Shown: positions 1 through 8,830, counted from the first letter of the stretch. The stretch: 29,401 nt of DNA from Paulinella micropora (GCA_009731375.1 BJOX01000312.1:455715-485115); one strand, 5' to 3'. Numbers and translations are program-made. The notes: a model not told the origin generated them from the sequence alone.

Positions 1-3000
1 AGTTTATACAATTTGATAGACACTAACATATTTGCACAAGCGAGCGGACAATACTTAACTTACAACGATGTAGAAGGCAAATGGAAGAATACCGCCCTCG
101 GTTCAATTGACACACTCTCTGACGTAGTCATTACAGCACCAGTGGCGATGAATAGTTATCTAACATATAACTCAATAAACTGGGTAAATAAAACATTTCC
201 GATAAATGTTGATGAAACAGGCAACATTAGTATGGGAAGGAAGAATATAACAGGAGTTAATTTACTAAACGACAAAGGTGTTGATGAATGGATATTTGAG
301 CATAATGATAATAATAATAAGGTGTCAGCAGCTGGAAGTATAGATTCACATAGCGATATGACAATATCAGGCTTCCCAGCAGATAACCAACTGATTATGT
401 ATAGCACGGGGCAATGGAGAATCACCACACCACCCTTTCTTAGATTAGACGGAACTGCTAGTATGACGGGGGCACTAAATATGATGGTTATGCTATTTCG
501 GGGGCTTCTACGTATAATGGAATTAATCTCGCTAATCTCGCGGTTGATGGTTCGGTGGTCAAACTAACAGGAGACCAAACCATAGCGGGTATTAAAACAT
601 TTAGCAGTATAATAAATGCGAGTGCGGGTCTTGATATGAAAAGCCAAAGCATAACAAATGTAAATCAACTAAATGGCAGGTCTATCACAACTTGGCTATC
701 AGAGCACGATACGAACACGGCGAAAGTGTCGGCGAGTGGAAGTATTGATACACATAGCGATGTGATTATAACAACAGCATCAGATAATCAACTACTCATT
801 TATAGCACTGGACAATGGAGAAACGTGGCATCACCCTTTCTTAGATTAGACGGCACTGCTAGTATGACAGCAGGGCTAAATATGGGAAACCAAAGCATAA
901 CAAACGTGAATTTAGTTGATGGTGTGGATGTTTCTGTCCTTGATACTTCGGCAGTTAAAACCTCAGGAAACCAAACCATAGCAGGAATCAAGACATCTAG
1001 CAGTGGCCTTGAAATAACTGGAAATTCAACGAATGCAACAACAAAAGGAGCATTCGTGGTTTTTAACTCCACAGCCAATATAGGAACTATCGGATGCCTT
1101 GATATGGGCACGGGCGTAAATTATAACTTTGAAATAAATGCTAAAAAAATAAGTTTTATTATTGATGGGGCAATCGTCGGTTGGGTAAATGCTTCGGGGC
1201 TAGATTGTAATAGTAGCAAAATAGCCAACCTTGGAACTCCGACATTAGCGACGGACGGAGCGACAAAAGGGTATGCGGACACATTGGACGGGCAAAATGT
1301 AAAACTAACAACAGACCAAACCATAACAGGAAGTAAAACATTTAACGGGGCGAGCACTGTGATAAAATATCTAACTTTAACGAACAATGCCGATTTTAAT
1401 AATCAAACTATCACTAATGGTGGAAATATAACATATAATGGGGCGAGGATATTAAACCAAAATGGAGGTGATATATTCTTTTCACAGACATCAGGTGATT
1501 ACCAATATTTCTTATTTACTCGAAATACTGCTACAAGCGGAACCGCGAACCAACGAGGTTATGTGTTTACGAATGTAGCATTTGATGCAAAAGGGGCGGG
1601 ACTTTATATTTCAAAACTTTTGGATAATAAAAGTGCTTCATCTGACATTGTCCGTTTTAACAATGCTGGCGATATGCGGTTTTATGGTGCTTTGGATATG
1701 AATTCAAACAACTTAACAAATGGTGGAACAATAACGGGAACTACATTAACGGCAACTGCTGGTATGGCTACAACAACATTCGCAACAAGCGACAAAATAA
1801 CAACAGCATCAGGCAAACCAATAATCATAGGCAATACAACAAAAGGAGTAGGAGCAACTGGAGGTTTAGAATTGTATGGGACTGCGAGCGACCCAGCGGG
1901 GCCACATATACAGGCAATAACAACAGCAGACATTTATCCAGTTTTTCAAATGTGGAATTATGCTCATAATGATATTACTTTAGGTTTTGATGCTTATGTG
2001 TCGGGAGGGGCATGGAAATCATCTTCTGCGACATCTAACTTTTTTATACAAAAAGGCACTAATCTTCTTTTCTATTATAAATCAGGAGTAGCGGTGGGGA
2101 ATAATGTATCGTATAATGTCGCAAGGGACATCAGTAGCACAACGGGCTTACTAACGGCTAGTGCTGGTATATCAACAACAACATTAACAGCAAGCGGATT
2201 GATAACAGCAAATGCGGGTATATCTGTTGTTAATAGCACAGTTGACATACGCGGGGAAGCAAGAAGTGGGTCTCATCCATCACCAGTTGGTTTATATGTC
2301 ACGGGCAATCTTGGCCCATCTTCTGCTGGTGTTGAATTCAGACACAGCAACGGGACACAGGGAGTTGGTTTTGGTTAGAACTCAATATATGCTACGGGAA
2401 GCAATACCAATCAAGACTTAAATTTTTATGCGAGGGGGACTGGAGTAATCTATGCTCAGAGTGATACAAGCATGACGACAGCATCCAGCGGATTTTTAAC
2501 ATTCAGAAAAAGACCACAAAATACGACTAACCCACAAATATTTATGAAAGCAGGAGACTCATCAGGTTATGCGGTAGTAATGAATACAGGTGGTTTATTA
2601 CACGCTTGGTCAACTTCATTGTCAAATGGTGAAAACAATACAGGATATGTTTATTTGGCTGCGGGAGCAAATACATGGTCTTCTGGTTCAGACAGGAGGC
2701 TAAAATCAGATATTAAAACACTAGACTGTGAGGGATGTTGTGAGAAACTAATGAAAATAAACTGGTGTTCATATTATTTGAAATCAGACGAAAAGAAAGA
2801 AAAAAAGAACCACGGATTTATTGCGGATGAAGTAAAAAAAATATTTCCAGAATTTGTAACTGAAAGTGGAATAAAAGCAGACGATGGGGATGGAAACTTT
2901 GAAGGTATATCATATATGGAATTTATACCAATACTGGTTAGTGCTTTTCAACACTTGGCGGAAAAGGTAGATAATTTAGAAAAAGAAAATAAAAATCTTA

Positions 3001-3068
3001 TGAATATACTACAAGACCAAGCAAATCAATTAGCAGAATATTTATCAACTACACTCCCATCTGGCTAA
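1..3068 (+). pseudogene. Fibre / tail-spike-like protein with C-terminal S74 chaperone domain, 5' partial and broken
   Basis: The reading frame is already open at base 1, so the N-terminus lies outside the window. The body is made of recurring short modules (GSIDTHSD, QTIAGIKTF, QSITNVN), as in trimeric beta-structured fibres. The last 130 residues look like a peptidase S74 intramolecular chaperone: SDRRLKSDIK near 2688 (the Ser-Asp of S74), then GFIADEV and a terminal coiled coil (LAEKVDNLEKENKN). Known S74 domains trimerise the fibre and cleave themselves off. Two lesions are visible. About one base is lost near 485, judged against the related copy at 21297-24237, which reads through there. 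An in-frame TAG lies at 2376-2378, after which the same frame continues to the TAA at 3066. The likely role is host attachment at the virion surface. Fibre identity is firm; whether a protein is still made is doubtful. Confidence 0.8.
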
Positions 3069-3076
3069 TCGCCAGA
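3060..3076 (+). terminator. Short hairpin over the fibre stop codon
   Basis: TCTGGC (3060-3065) pairs with GCCAGA (3071-3076). The fibre TAA overlaps the five-base loop. A second, larger stem-loop follows within 25 bases. A role in 3' end formation is inferred from position. Confidence 0.45.
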
Positions 3077-3098
3077 TTCCAGTTTGTTGACAAACGAT

Positions 3099-3147
3099 AT
3101 TTGACAATAAACGAAAGTGCGAATAGCACGAAGTGAAATTGTCAAAT
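3099..3147 (+). terminator. Stem-loop with conserved GAAAG loop (family member A)
   Basis: ATTTGACAAT at 3099-3108 is perfectly complementary to ATTGTCAAAT at 3138-3147. The 29-base loop holds an inner GTGC/GCAC pair flanked by CGAAA and CGAAG. It sits between the fibre stop and the next ATG (3146), which overlaps the 3' arm. The loop resembles those at 5737-5764, 24308-24331 and 7977-8006, although the arms differ. Confidence 0.55.
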
Positions 3148-3482
3148 GGCAACCAGACTTCACAGACCACCACCTATTATGGATATGGATGGCGAACTAA
3201 CTCCAGAATTAAAGTCTCGCTGTATTTCGTCAGACTTAAAATAATGAACAAAAAAAATTAGATTATGAAATTAACGATGAGTGGCGATGTTGTTGCTTTA
3301 AAGAAAGGACAGATGCAAGATTAATTAAATATGCTTTTCAGATGACAGTTATATGTAGCATAATCATTTTGTGTGTTGTTAGATTGAGCGACCCGACAAT
3401 CAGTTGTGCTAATGCTAACACGTTTATAGGCGTACTCACGCTTCTTATTGGGATAATCTGCCCGTCTCCAAAAATAAATTAA
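3146..3482 (+). pseudogene. Small two-helix membrane protein, frameshifted
   Basis: Start ATG at 3146. The first 32 codons run to a stop at 3242. The next frame continues from about 3243 to TAA at 3480-3482 with a coherent sequence: a charged stretch, a Trp-Arg-Cys-Cys-Cys cluster, then two hydrophobic segments (VICSIIILCVV and FIGVLTLLIGIIC) separated by a short polar loop containing Cys. The natural reading is one protein of about 111 residues with two transmembrane helices, broken by one frameshift near 3240 beside an A-run. Function is unknown; small membrane proteins are common in these viruses. It ends tail-to-tail with the GIY-YIG gene, overlapping by 4 bases. It could instead be two small genes. 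Confidence 0.5.
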
Positions 3483-4185
3483 AAACCAAAAGCGGATAAT
3501 CCGATCATATTGTCGTAGTGTATTTGTGTTTTAAGATGCTTTGACAAATTATAAATTCTGAAAGAATTACCACATTCACATTGAACTATTTTTGATTCAT
3601 ATATTCTTTTTTTTCGGTTTATCTCATCTTTATTTCTGTCTCTATATTCTTTCCATTTTTGTGATAGTTGTTCTTTGTTTTTTGCCACGTATTCTTTAAG
3701 ATATCGTGACACATAGTCTTCATTTTTTTCAAGCCATTCTTTTCTTTTTTGTGCTATTTTCTCTTTGTTTGTTTCTCTATATTTTTTATCTCTTTGTGCT
3801 ATTTTACCCTTGTTTTGTTCTCTGTATTCCTTTTTAGTTTGACATTCTACTCTTTTGTTTATACAATTTTCTGTTTGTCTTATTATCTCTCCTTCTCGCC
3901 TTCTCAGTTGATTTTCATTTTCACAAGAATAATCTTCAATTCAACGAAGGCATCATTATATTTGACGATTTCAAAAGAAGAAACATAATGATATTTTCCA
4001 TTCATCCAGTTTTTGTAATCAATTTTATGAGCATACAATCGCTTATATAATGGTTGAGCGGTTGAACCGATATACACCTGATCGGTTTGATATGACCTAA
4101 TCGCACATATTTTACCTTGTTTATAATGGCATCCTTTTATATCGTTTATTATCGCTATCTTTAAATCATAAATTATCGCATTCAT
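3479..4185 (-). pseudogene. GIY-YIG homing-type endonuclease with Lys-rich repeats, frameshifted
   Basis: The N-terminal part, from ATG at 4185, contains KICAI followed by QVYIGST, then RLYAHK and a Tyr-Lys-x-Trp motif: the GIY-YIG nuclease core as found in giant viruses and virophages. The frame breaks near 3940. In the shifted frame the expected continuation resumes (CENENQLRRREGEIIR, the end of the nuclease domain with its conserved Glu). It is followed by Lys/Glu-rich repeats of about 12 residues and a C-terminal zinc-finger-like module (CECG, then HLKTQIH). The gene ends at TAA 3481-3479. It overlaps the Cys-rich gene upstream on the same strand by 20 bases, suggesting one transcript. 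Such nucleases are usually selfish or involved in recombination. One base change separates this from an intact frame. Confidence 0.7.
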
Positions 4186-4414
4186 AGGTATGTGTCATAT
4201 ACCACATAGCATCATTTGAGCAAATTAAAGGAACCGCATCATCAAAACTAACACACCAATCACTCATTGGCTTATATACACATTTAAATTTAGTTTCTAT
4301 TCCTTGCTTTATACAATAAGCACAACTCTCATTCTTTTTTTCGCTTACCCGCGAGTAAAAGTCGCAGGCCGTCCGACCTAACACAGACCACATAAACAAG
4401 AATATTAAAATCAT
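4166..4414 (-). CDS. Small secreted Cys-rich protein, PSI-like
   Basis: An ATG at 4414 gives 82 residues. A more upstream in-frame ATG exists at 4462 but lies inside the divergent gene, so 4414 is preferred. Residues 1-16 form a hydrophobic signal-peptide-like leader (MILIFLFMWSVLGRTA). Seven cysteines follow (17, 31, 34, 45, 54, 65, 79), with a Cys-x2-Cys and a Trp-Cys pair at 53-54, a spacing reminiscent of PSI (plexin-semaphorin-integrin) domains. A secreted or virion-surface, disulphide-bonded protein is inferred. It is transcribed ahead of GIY-YIG and divergently from the gene at 4439, with only 24 bases between the two starts. No homologue was recognised with confidence. Confidence 0.55.
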   Translation of the reverse strand: MILIFLFMWSVLGRTACDFYSRVSEKKNESCAYCIKQGIETKFKCVYKPMSDWCVSFDDAVPLICSNDAMWYMTHTYECDNL

Positions 4415-4438
4415 TTTTTTTAATATTATACAAAATAT
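4415..4438. promoter_or_regulatory. 24-bp divergent promoter
   Basis: This AT-only gap separates two divergent ATGs (4414 minus, 4439 plus). It contains TAATATTATACAAAATAT. Similar TATA-like strings lie directly before the ATGs at 5818, 25203/25214, 24237 (minus) and 29150. Promoter function is inferred from position and recurrence. Confidence 0.45.
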
Positions 4439-4828
4439 ATGATGACGGAGTTCAAATACCAAAAGATTATTTTTCTAAGCAATGATTTTGCTGGAGGAAG
4501 CAAAACATTTAATAAAAATATCCAAATGTCATTCACACCCACCAAAATGAATGTTAAGTTTATCCACTATATGAACGACCAGACCGAAACAAAAACCAGA
4601 ATTCTTTACATGGATAGAATTGGAATTATTGGAACTTTTGCGGACAGCACCACAGCAAACATTTCAAATCTCGGTTATAATTTGGGGGTTGTCGGATGGA
4701 CTGACGGACAATATACATTTAAAGTCCTTGAAACTGACAGCGGAAATATTGATACAGGAAATTTAGCGGGAAGAATTTGTTGTATGCCTAGAATTCGTCG
4801 GGTAATAATATACAATGGAGAAGATTAA
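4439..4828 (+). CDS. Conserved-position hypothetical protein, upstream of the packaging ATPase
   Basis: 129 residues from ATG 4439 (a second Met follows immediately) to TAA 4826. The sequence looks beta-rich and globular, without an obvious signal peptide or membrane helix. It ends in a basic, Cys-containing stretch (RICCMPRIRRV). The ATPase start lies inside its last codons (14-base overlap), so the two are probably translated from one transcript, and a role in virion assembly is plausible. No family was recognised. The frame is intact. Confidence 0.65.
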   Translation: MMTEFKYQKIIFLSNDFAGGSKTFNKNIQMSFTPTKMNVKFIHYMNDQTETKTRILYMDRIGIIGTFADSTTANISNLGYNLGVVGWTDGQYTFKVLETDSGNIDTGNLAGRICCMPRIRRVIIYNGED

Positions 4829-5630
4829 CAACGTCAAAGTTAAGACTGTGAAGCAGGATGGAAACGGAGATAAAAAAGCAAAAGGTTATAAATTATTTAA
4901 CGAACCTTACGCCAATATATTTCTACTTGCCCGTAAGAAGAGCGGTAAGACGACAGCACTCTTTGAAATACTGAAACGGACGACAGACAGAAAAACCCGC
5001 ATTGTCATGATTGCTTCAACAATACACAAGGATTACATTTATAAAGCAATGGTTAAGCACTTTAAGAACAGAGGCAACCCGATGGCAATATATACCTTTC
5101 TCAAATCAGACGGGGTGAATGTGATAGACTACGAACTTGACAAACTGAACAAACCAGATGAAGAGCAGGAAGGTGAAATCAAAGATGAAGAACCGATAGA
5201 GAAGCCACAATTTCTTTATTTTGGAAAAGAAAAGAAACAGAGCGCCGCGGAGGCACCAAAAGAACGACCCAGCAAGTATATTTCTCCAGAGGTAGTTTTT
5301 GTTTTGGATGATTTAGGGAGCGGATTAAGAGACAAGTCCGTAAATGATTTGTTAAAAAAGAACAGACACTATAAATCAAAGGTGATTATGTCAAGCCAGT
5401 ATTTGAACGACCTACGGCCAGAAGCCATTAAGCAGTTAGATTATTTGTTAATCTTTCCAAGCCAGTCTCAGGATAAAATGGAACTCGTGTATAAACATTT
5501 AGACTTATCTTTTGATTTTGATTACTTTCTTCAAAAGTATCACGAAGCAACAAAGGAACGATTTAATTTTCTTTATGTTTCAAGTGTTGATGATGAATTA
5601 CGCAAAAACTTTGCTTATCGGTTGAAGTAA
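4815..5630 (+). CDS. A32-type (FtsK/HerA-like) genome-packaging ATPase
   Basis: 271 residues. The Walker A region is ARKKSGKTT at 39-47, with Ala in place of the first Gly of GxxxxGKT. Walker B is VVFVLDD at 160-166. A sensor-like MSSQ lies at 192-195, followed by a DYLLIFPSQS strand at 209-218. This order and spacing match the small packaging ATPases of Polintons, virophages and other DNA viruses with double jelly-roll capsids, which pump DNA into the prohead. A charged insert at about 113-152 separates the motifs. The start overlaps the preceding gene. Two stem-loops follow the TAA at 5628-5630. The frame is intact and every catalytic motif is present, making it one of the best preserved genes of the left segment. 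Confidence 0.88.
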   Translation: MEKINNVKVKTVKQDGNGDKKAKGYKLFNEPYANIFLLARKKSGKTTALFEILKRTTDRKTRIVMIASTIHKDYIYKAMVKHFKNRGNPMAIYTFLKSDGVNVIDYELDKLNKPDEEQEGEIKDEEPIEKPQFLYFGKEKKQSAAEAPKERPSKYISPEVVFVLDDLGSGLRDKSVNDLLKKNRHYKSKVIMSSQYLNDLRPEAIKQLDYLLIFPSQSQDKMELVYKHLDLSFDFDYFLQKYHEATKERFNFLYVSSVDDELRKNFAYRLK

Positions 5631-5631
5631 T

Positions 5632-5716
5632 GATATTTATGAGCATCGCTTTCATCCAATGTTGAATTTTAAATAAAAATCAACATAACGCTCATTTTCG
5701 CTTGCTCATAAACATC
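5632..5716. terminator. Large nested stem-loop after the ATPase gene
   Basis: GATATTTATGAGCA (5632-5645) pairs with TGCTCATAAACATC (5703-5716), 13 of 14 positions. The one mismatch becomes a G-U pair when read on the minus strand. A second stem, GTTGA with TCAAC (5661-5665 and 5680-5684), lies in the loop. On the minus strand the loop begins AGCGAAAATG and ends GAAAGCGA, like the other family members. It starts two bases after the ATPase stop. Confidence 0.55.
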
Positions 5717-5723
5717 AAAAAAC

Positions 5724-5777
5724 GATGTTTTAGAATAAGTGAGAATGCGACAGCACGAAACGCAATTCTAAAATATC
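5724..5777 (+). terminator. Stem-loop with conserved loop (family member B)
   Basis: GATGTTTTAGAAT (5724-5736) pairs with ATTCTAAAATATC (5765-5777). All positions pair if one G-U is allowed. The 28-base loop contains GAATGCG and AGCACGAAACG. It is immediately downstream of the previous stem-loop and about 40 bases before the next gene. Confidence 0.55.
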
Positions 5778-5799
5778 AAATAATATCTTTTTAATTAAT

Positions 5800-5817
5800 T
5801 ATTTTTCTGTATAATAT
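5800..5817 (+). promoter_or_regulatory. TATA-like promoter before the basic protein gene
   Basis: ATTTTTCTGTATAATAT runs directly into ATG 5818. It shares the TATA(A/T)AT core close to the start codon with other genes of the element. Inferred from recurrence only. Confidence 0.35.
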
Positions 5818-6129
5818 ATGCCAGTATCACCAGTGATAATTTCACAACCATCAGGATACAACATCGGATACAATCCATCAATGCCACAGAAGGGAAGAAA
5901 AAAGAAAACTAAGAAGAAGGGATGTGGTCAAAAGGGAGGAAAGATTAACTGGGCTAAGGTCGGAAAAACCGCAATGGCTGTTAATAAATTCCTTCGCGAT
6001 AACAAGATTATTTCAAAGACCGCTAATGCCCTTGGCGATGTCGGGGTTCCATATGAGTCTCGTATTGGTTCAACTGCTGCAAAACGTGGTTATGGTAAGC
6101 AACGAGGAGGTGCTGTAAAGTTCCGTTAA
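5818..6129 (+). CDS. Small basic virion-like protein (candidate core or minor structural protein)
   Basis: 103 residues, strongly basic. An N-terminal Pro/Ser/Tyr-rich section is followed by a Lys cluster (KGRKKKTKKKG at 26-36). A helical, amphipathic-looking stretch follows (INWAKVGKTAMAVNKFLRDN, about 43-62), then a Gly/Tyr/Arg-rich tail (GYGKQRGG). The lysine cluster and its position between the ATPase and protease genes resemble small basic structural proteins of adenovirus/Polinton-type virions that bind DNA or membranes; this is inference. It has its own AT-rich promoter-like region and the frame is intact. No specific family is claimed. Confidence 0.6.
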   Translation: MPVSPVIISQPSGYNIGYNPSMPQKGRKKKTKKKGCGQKGGKINWAKVGKTAMAVNKFLRDNKIISKTANALGDVGVPYESRIGSTAAKRGYGKQRGGAVKFR

Positions 6130-6156
6130 ATATTTGTGAGATACTTGTGTTTCAAA

Positions 6157-6172
6157 TTCTAAAATATTAGAA
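6157..6172 (+). terminator. Small hairpin plus T-tract after the basic protein gene
   Basis: TTCTAA (6157-6162) and TTAGAA (6167-6172) pair around an AATA loop, followed by a run of nine T at 6176-6184. It lies 28 bases after the stop and 21 bases before the next ATG. Confidence 0.35.
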
Positions 6173-6193
6173 ATATTTTTTTTTAAATCTAAA

Positions 6194-6946
6194 ATGGTCG
6201 TAAAAAAAGCAAGGAAACCCAAAGTCCGTCCACCGCGGGTTTATAGAAATAAGAGCGGAAGGCCTTATATTATCCAGAAGGGTAAAAAATATTATCTTAA
6301 TTTTGGTAAGAAAACAAATGATTTAAGCACATTACAAATTGTTAAACTTTTTATGAAATATATTGGTAATAAGCCAAAGTCGCAAAGGGTTAGTCGCAAG
6401 CCAAGGGAAAAAATAATCAAATCTGATTTCAATCGTCTTGAACACGAGAACAGAAACCAGATACAAAGCAACTTACAAAAGAAATATGAGTTAATACATG
6501 ACGAGGAAGAAAAGGAAAAGAAGAAAAGGGAGGATTTAGAAGAGGAGAAGAAGAGGCTAGAAAGAAAAATCCAAGCCGATGCTAAGGAACTAAAAGAAAC
6601 AATGGATAGGGAACATAAAAAACAACTTGAGGAGATTAAGGAAAGACAGAAAGAAAAATCTAGGGAACAGAAAAAGGAACAACGACTTATTCAGGAACTA
6701 CAGGCAGAACAACGACATAGACAGGGATTATTGACGGCTCCAGTTGCACAGCCGATTATAGCGAACCCGAATCCCCCTTCAACTACAAATAAACCAAAGA
6801 AAACCGCAACTACATCTTCCCCAAAAATAACTGATATAACTGACAAAGTAAATAAACAAGAAAAAGATTTGGAAGAAGAAAAGAGACGAAGAATTATTGA
6901 TGAAATGTTCTCCGAGAAAACGAGAAAAAAACGTGCAAAAAAATGA
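6194..6946 (+). CDS. Lys/Glu-rich coiled-coil protein
   Basis: 250 residues. Residues 1-60 are basic and contain a GRPYIIQKGKKYYLNFG segment that looks like a small folded, possibly nucleic-acid-binding, unit. Residues of about 75-175 form an uninterrupted highly charged helix, predicted coiled coil. A Pro/Thr-rich linker (about 180-212) and a second short charged helix with a basic C-terminal end follow. The TGA stop overlaps the next ATG (ATGA, 6943-6946), so it is translationally coupled to the protease gene. Its place in the morphogenesis cluster suggests a structural or scaffold role, but function is unknown. The frame is intact. Confidence 0.65.
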   Translation: MVVKKARKPKVRPPRVYRNKSGRPYIIQKGKKYYLNFGKKTNDLSTLQIVKLFMKYIGNKPKSQRVSRKPREKIIKSDFNRLEHENRNQIQSNLQKKYELIHDEEEKEKKKREDLEEEKKRLERKIQADAKELKETMDREHKKQLEEIKERQKEKSREQKKEQRLIQELQAEQRHRQGLLTAPVAQPIIANPNPPSTTNKPKKTATTSSPKITDITDKVNKQEKDLEEEKRRRIIDEMFSEKTRKKRAKK

Positions 6947-8010
6947 AAAATAATACAATAATAAATCACCTTAAAAAAGCAGGCATTAATATCCCTATAA
7001 TAAAAAACAAAGGTTCAAACGACTACGCCACTAGTTTAAAGAGATGGTTATACACACAAAAAATCACTGAAAACATATCATCGGCAGAAGATGGATGGGA
7101 TAAACTAGAACAATTTACAACAAAAATGATTGCTAAAAATGAAAGCAAAAAGAATGAAGAAAAAAAAACTCCTGTAAATAGCACTCTATCGCCAATAGAC
7201 CCACCCCGTTTTGAAAATTCTCCAGATACTAAACAACTTATATTTGAAATGACAAATCCATAACCAGCGGAGACACAACCGATAGATGTAGCACCACCCC
7301 CGAGCACAAGTTCTGCGGAGCCACAGCAACAACAGCAAGAGGAGACAGCCATACCCACGAGCGTCGCGGAGACACCAGAGCAACAGGGAGAGGGACGGGG
7401 ACTAATGACTAATGAAATAGACGACATAATGAAAAAATATGGATGGTATCTCGGAGCAATAGCCAGCGATGACATCTACAAGTTGAAGCCCGAAAGCAGA
7501 AAACGATACGGATTTATTATGAATTTGGACAATCACAAGCAAGCAGGGTCTCGTTGGATCGCAGTATGGATAAGTCTAGATAAAGACAGGAGTGTTGAAG
7601 TCTATGACCCCTTAGCACTTTATGAACCTACTGAAGACTTTCAACAACAAATGAAACAACTAATTGACAAAAGCCACCCAAGCACATACCTGCTTATGAA
7701 AGTAAATCAAGTTAAGAACCAATCAAACACCTCGGACACATGCGGATTTCATTCTATGAGATTTTTGATGGAGCGAGCGAAAGGCAACCGATTTAAGTTT
7801 GCTAGTGGCTATACAGACTTAAAAGAAGAAGAAGCAGAGAAATTAAAAGCACAGAATGGGTATGGGTTTGACACCTTTGTAAATTCACACTCTCGTTGCT
7901 ACCGCAACTCTCGTGTGTTTTACAAACTTCATTTTGAAAAAAAAAAGTTTAATAATATAGAAAAACGATTTTCTAAAACCAACGAAAGCGTAGCGAAAGT
8001 TGGAACTTAG
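6943..8010 (+). pseudogene. Adenain/Ulp1-like maturation cysteine protease, interrupted and catalytically altered
   Basis: One frame runs from ATG 6943 to TAG 8008 apart from an in-frame TAA at 7261-7263. The N-terminal third is a helical section plus a Pro/Gln/Ser-rich linker. The C-terminal 201 codons (from ATG 7405) hold the protease core: a strand with GSRWIAVWI (R50, numbering from 7405), VYDP with D68, Q106, and DTCGFH with C113. In this family, which cleaves capsid proteins during virion maturation, the strand normally reads GxHW with the catalytic His. Here CGT (7552-7554) encodes Arg, one transition from His CAT. With the premature stop this suggests an inactive gene. Alternatively, the part before 7261 is a separate small gene and translation restarts at 7405. 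It precedes the capsid genes as in Mavirus-type virophages. Confidence 0.72.
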
Positions 8011-8016
8011 AAAATC
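7967..8016 (+). terminator. Stem-loop spanning the protease end and minor capsid start (family member D)
   Basis: GATTTTCTAA (7967-7976) and TTAGAAAATC (8007-8016) are perfectly complementary. Inside, CCAAC (7979-7983) pairs with GTTGG (7999-8003) around CGAAAGCGTAGCGAAA. The 5' part is protease coding sequence, the TAG stop is in the 3' arm, and the minor capsid ATG follows two bases later. It may separate or couple the two messages. Confidence 0.5.
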
Positions 8017-8017
8017 A

Positions 8018-8830
8018 ATGGAGTATAAGGGAGGAAGAAGTTCGGGTATTTACTATATCAACAGCAAAAACAGAATAACTGGCACAGATAGAGACTTTAC
8101 ACACGAAGTCAATATGAAGGGGCTAGACAATCCCACACATTGTAAAATACTTCATATTTATGTGCCGAAGTCGTATTACTCTGTGGCTTCACCATATAAT
8201 ACTTTTACTCTTAGCGAAGACGGGTATGAGGCTTTAATTACGATACCTGAGGGAAACTACACAATGAACAATCTAAAAAATAAGTTGTCGGAGGTGCTAA
8301 CCGCATACAGCCCAAATAATCATACTTATGTTGTATCCAGTAATAATACCAACATAGAACCAGAGGATGGCAAATTAACATTCAGTGTGTCAGAGAATAA
8401 GGGAATTCAACCGCGATTTATATTTGATAGTGATACCCGTATTCACGAGGTAATGGGGTTTGATAGAAATTCAACATATTTCTTCGCTACTGATTTTGTT
8501 AAATCGCCGAACGTAATTATTCTAACTGGCGAAAAGACTTTATACCTTCAATCGGACTTAGTTGGTGAAGAAGATAATCACGTGCTACAAGAAATATACA
8601 CGGCGAATGAAATTCCATTTGGAGCCGTTATATACGACGGAAGTGGGTCGGAGTATGGTAAGAAATTATCAACTAGTTTAAATAATGTATATAGGTTTTA
8701 TCTTACAGACGAAAACGATCAGGCTATAAATCTTAATGGGTTAGGTATTGTTATGACATTGTTGATTTACAGAGAGACTAATTATTTTAATTTATTTACA
8801 TCATTCTTCAATCTTTTGAAACAGAGATAA
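8018..8830 (+). CDS. Minor capsid (penton-like) protein, single jelly-roll type
   Basis: The ATG at 8018 gives 270 residues; an upstream TTG at 8000 in the same frame is not used here because it overlaps the protease end. The N-terminus (SGIYYINSKNRITGT, then a short HEVNM strand) is typical of the penton/minor capsid proteins of Polintons, Polinton-like viruses and virophages. It is followed by alternating beta strands (YVPKSYY, FTLSEDGYEALITIPEGNY), as in a jelly roll, and a C-terminal hydrophobic strand (GIVMTLLIYRE). Five copies of such proteins normally plug the capsid vertices. It lies 7 bases after the protease stop and before the major capsid gene, the usual order. The frame is intact. 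Confidence 0.75.
   Translation: MEYKGGRSSGIYYINSKNRITGTDRDFTHEVNMKGLDNPTHCKILHIYVPKSYYSVASPYNTFTLSEDGYEALITIPEGNYTMNNLKNKLSEVLTAYSPNNHTYVVSSNNTNIEPEDGKLTFSVSENKGIQPRFIFDSDTRIHEVMGFDRNSTYFFATDFVKSPNVIILTGEKTLYLQSDLVGEEDNHVLQEIYTANEIPFGAVIYDGSGSEYGKKLSTSLNNVYRFYLTDENDQAINLNGLGIVMTLLIYRETNYFNLFTSFFNLLKQR

Noticed and set aside
3749-3988. Plus-strand hydrophobic Phe/Ser-rich frame resembling a membrane protein
   Set aside because: It is the antisense of the Lys-rich repeat region of the GIY-YIG gene, which yields Phe/Leu/Ser codons on the other strand.
6691-6969. Minus-strand hydrophobic frame
   Set aside because: Antisense shadow of the Lys/Glu-rich coiled-coil gene.
7023-7475. Minus-strand 150-codon frame
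   Set aside because: Antisense of the protease gene and its Pro/Gln/Ser linker; the sense strand has the recognisable motifs.
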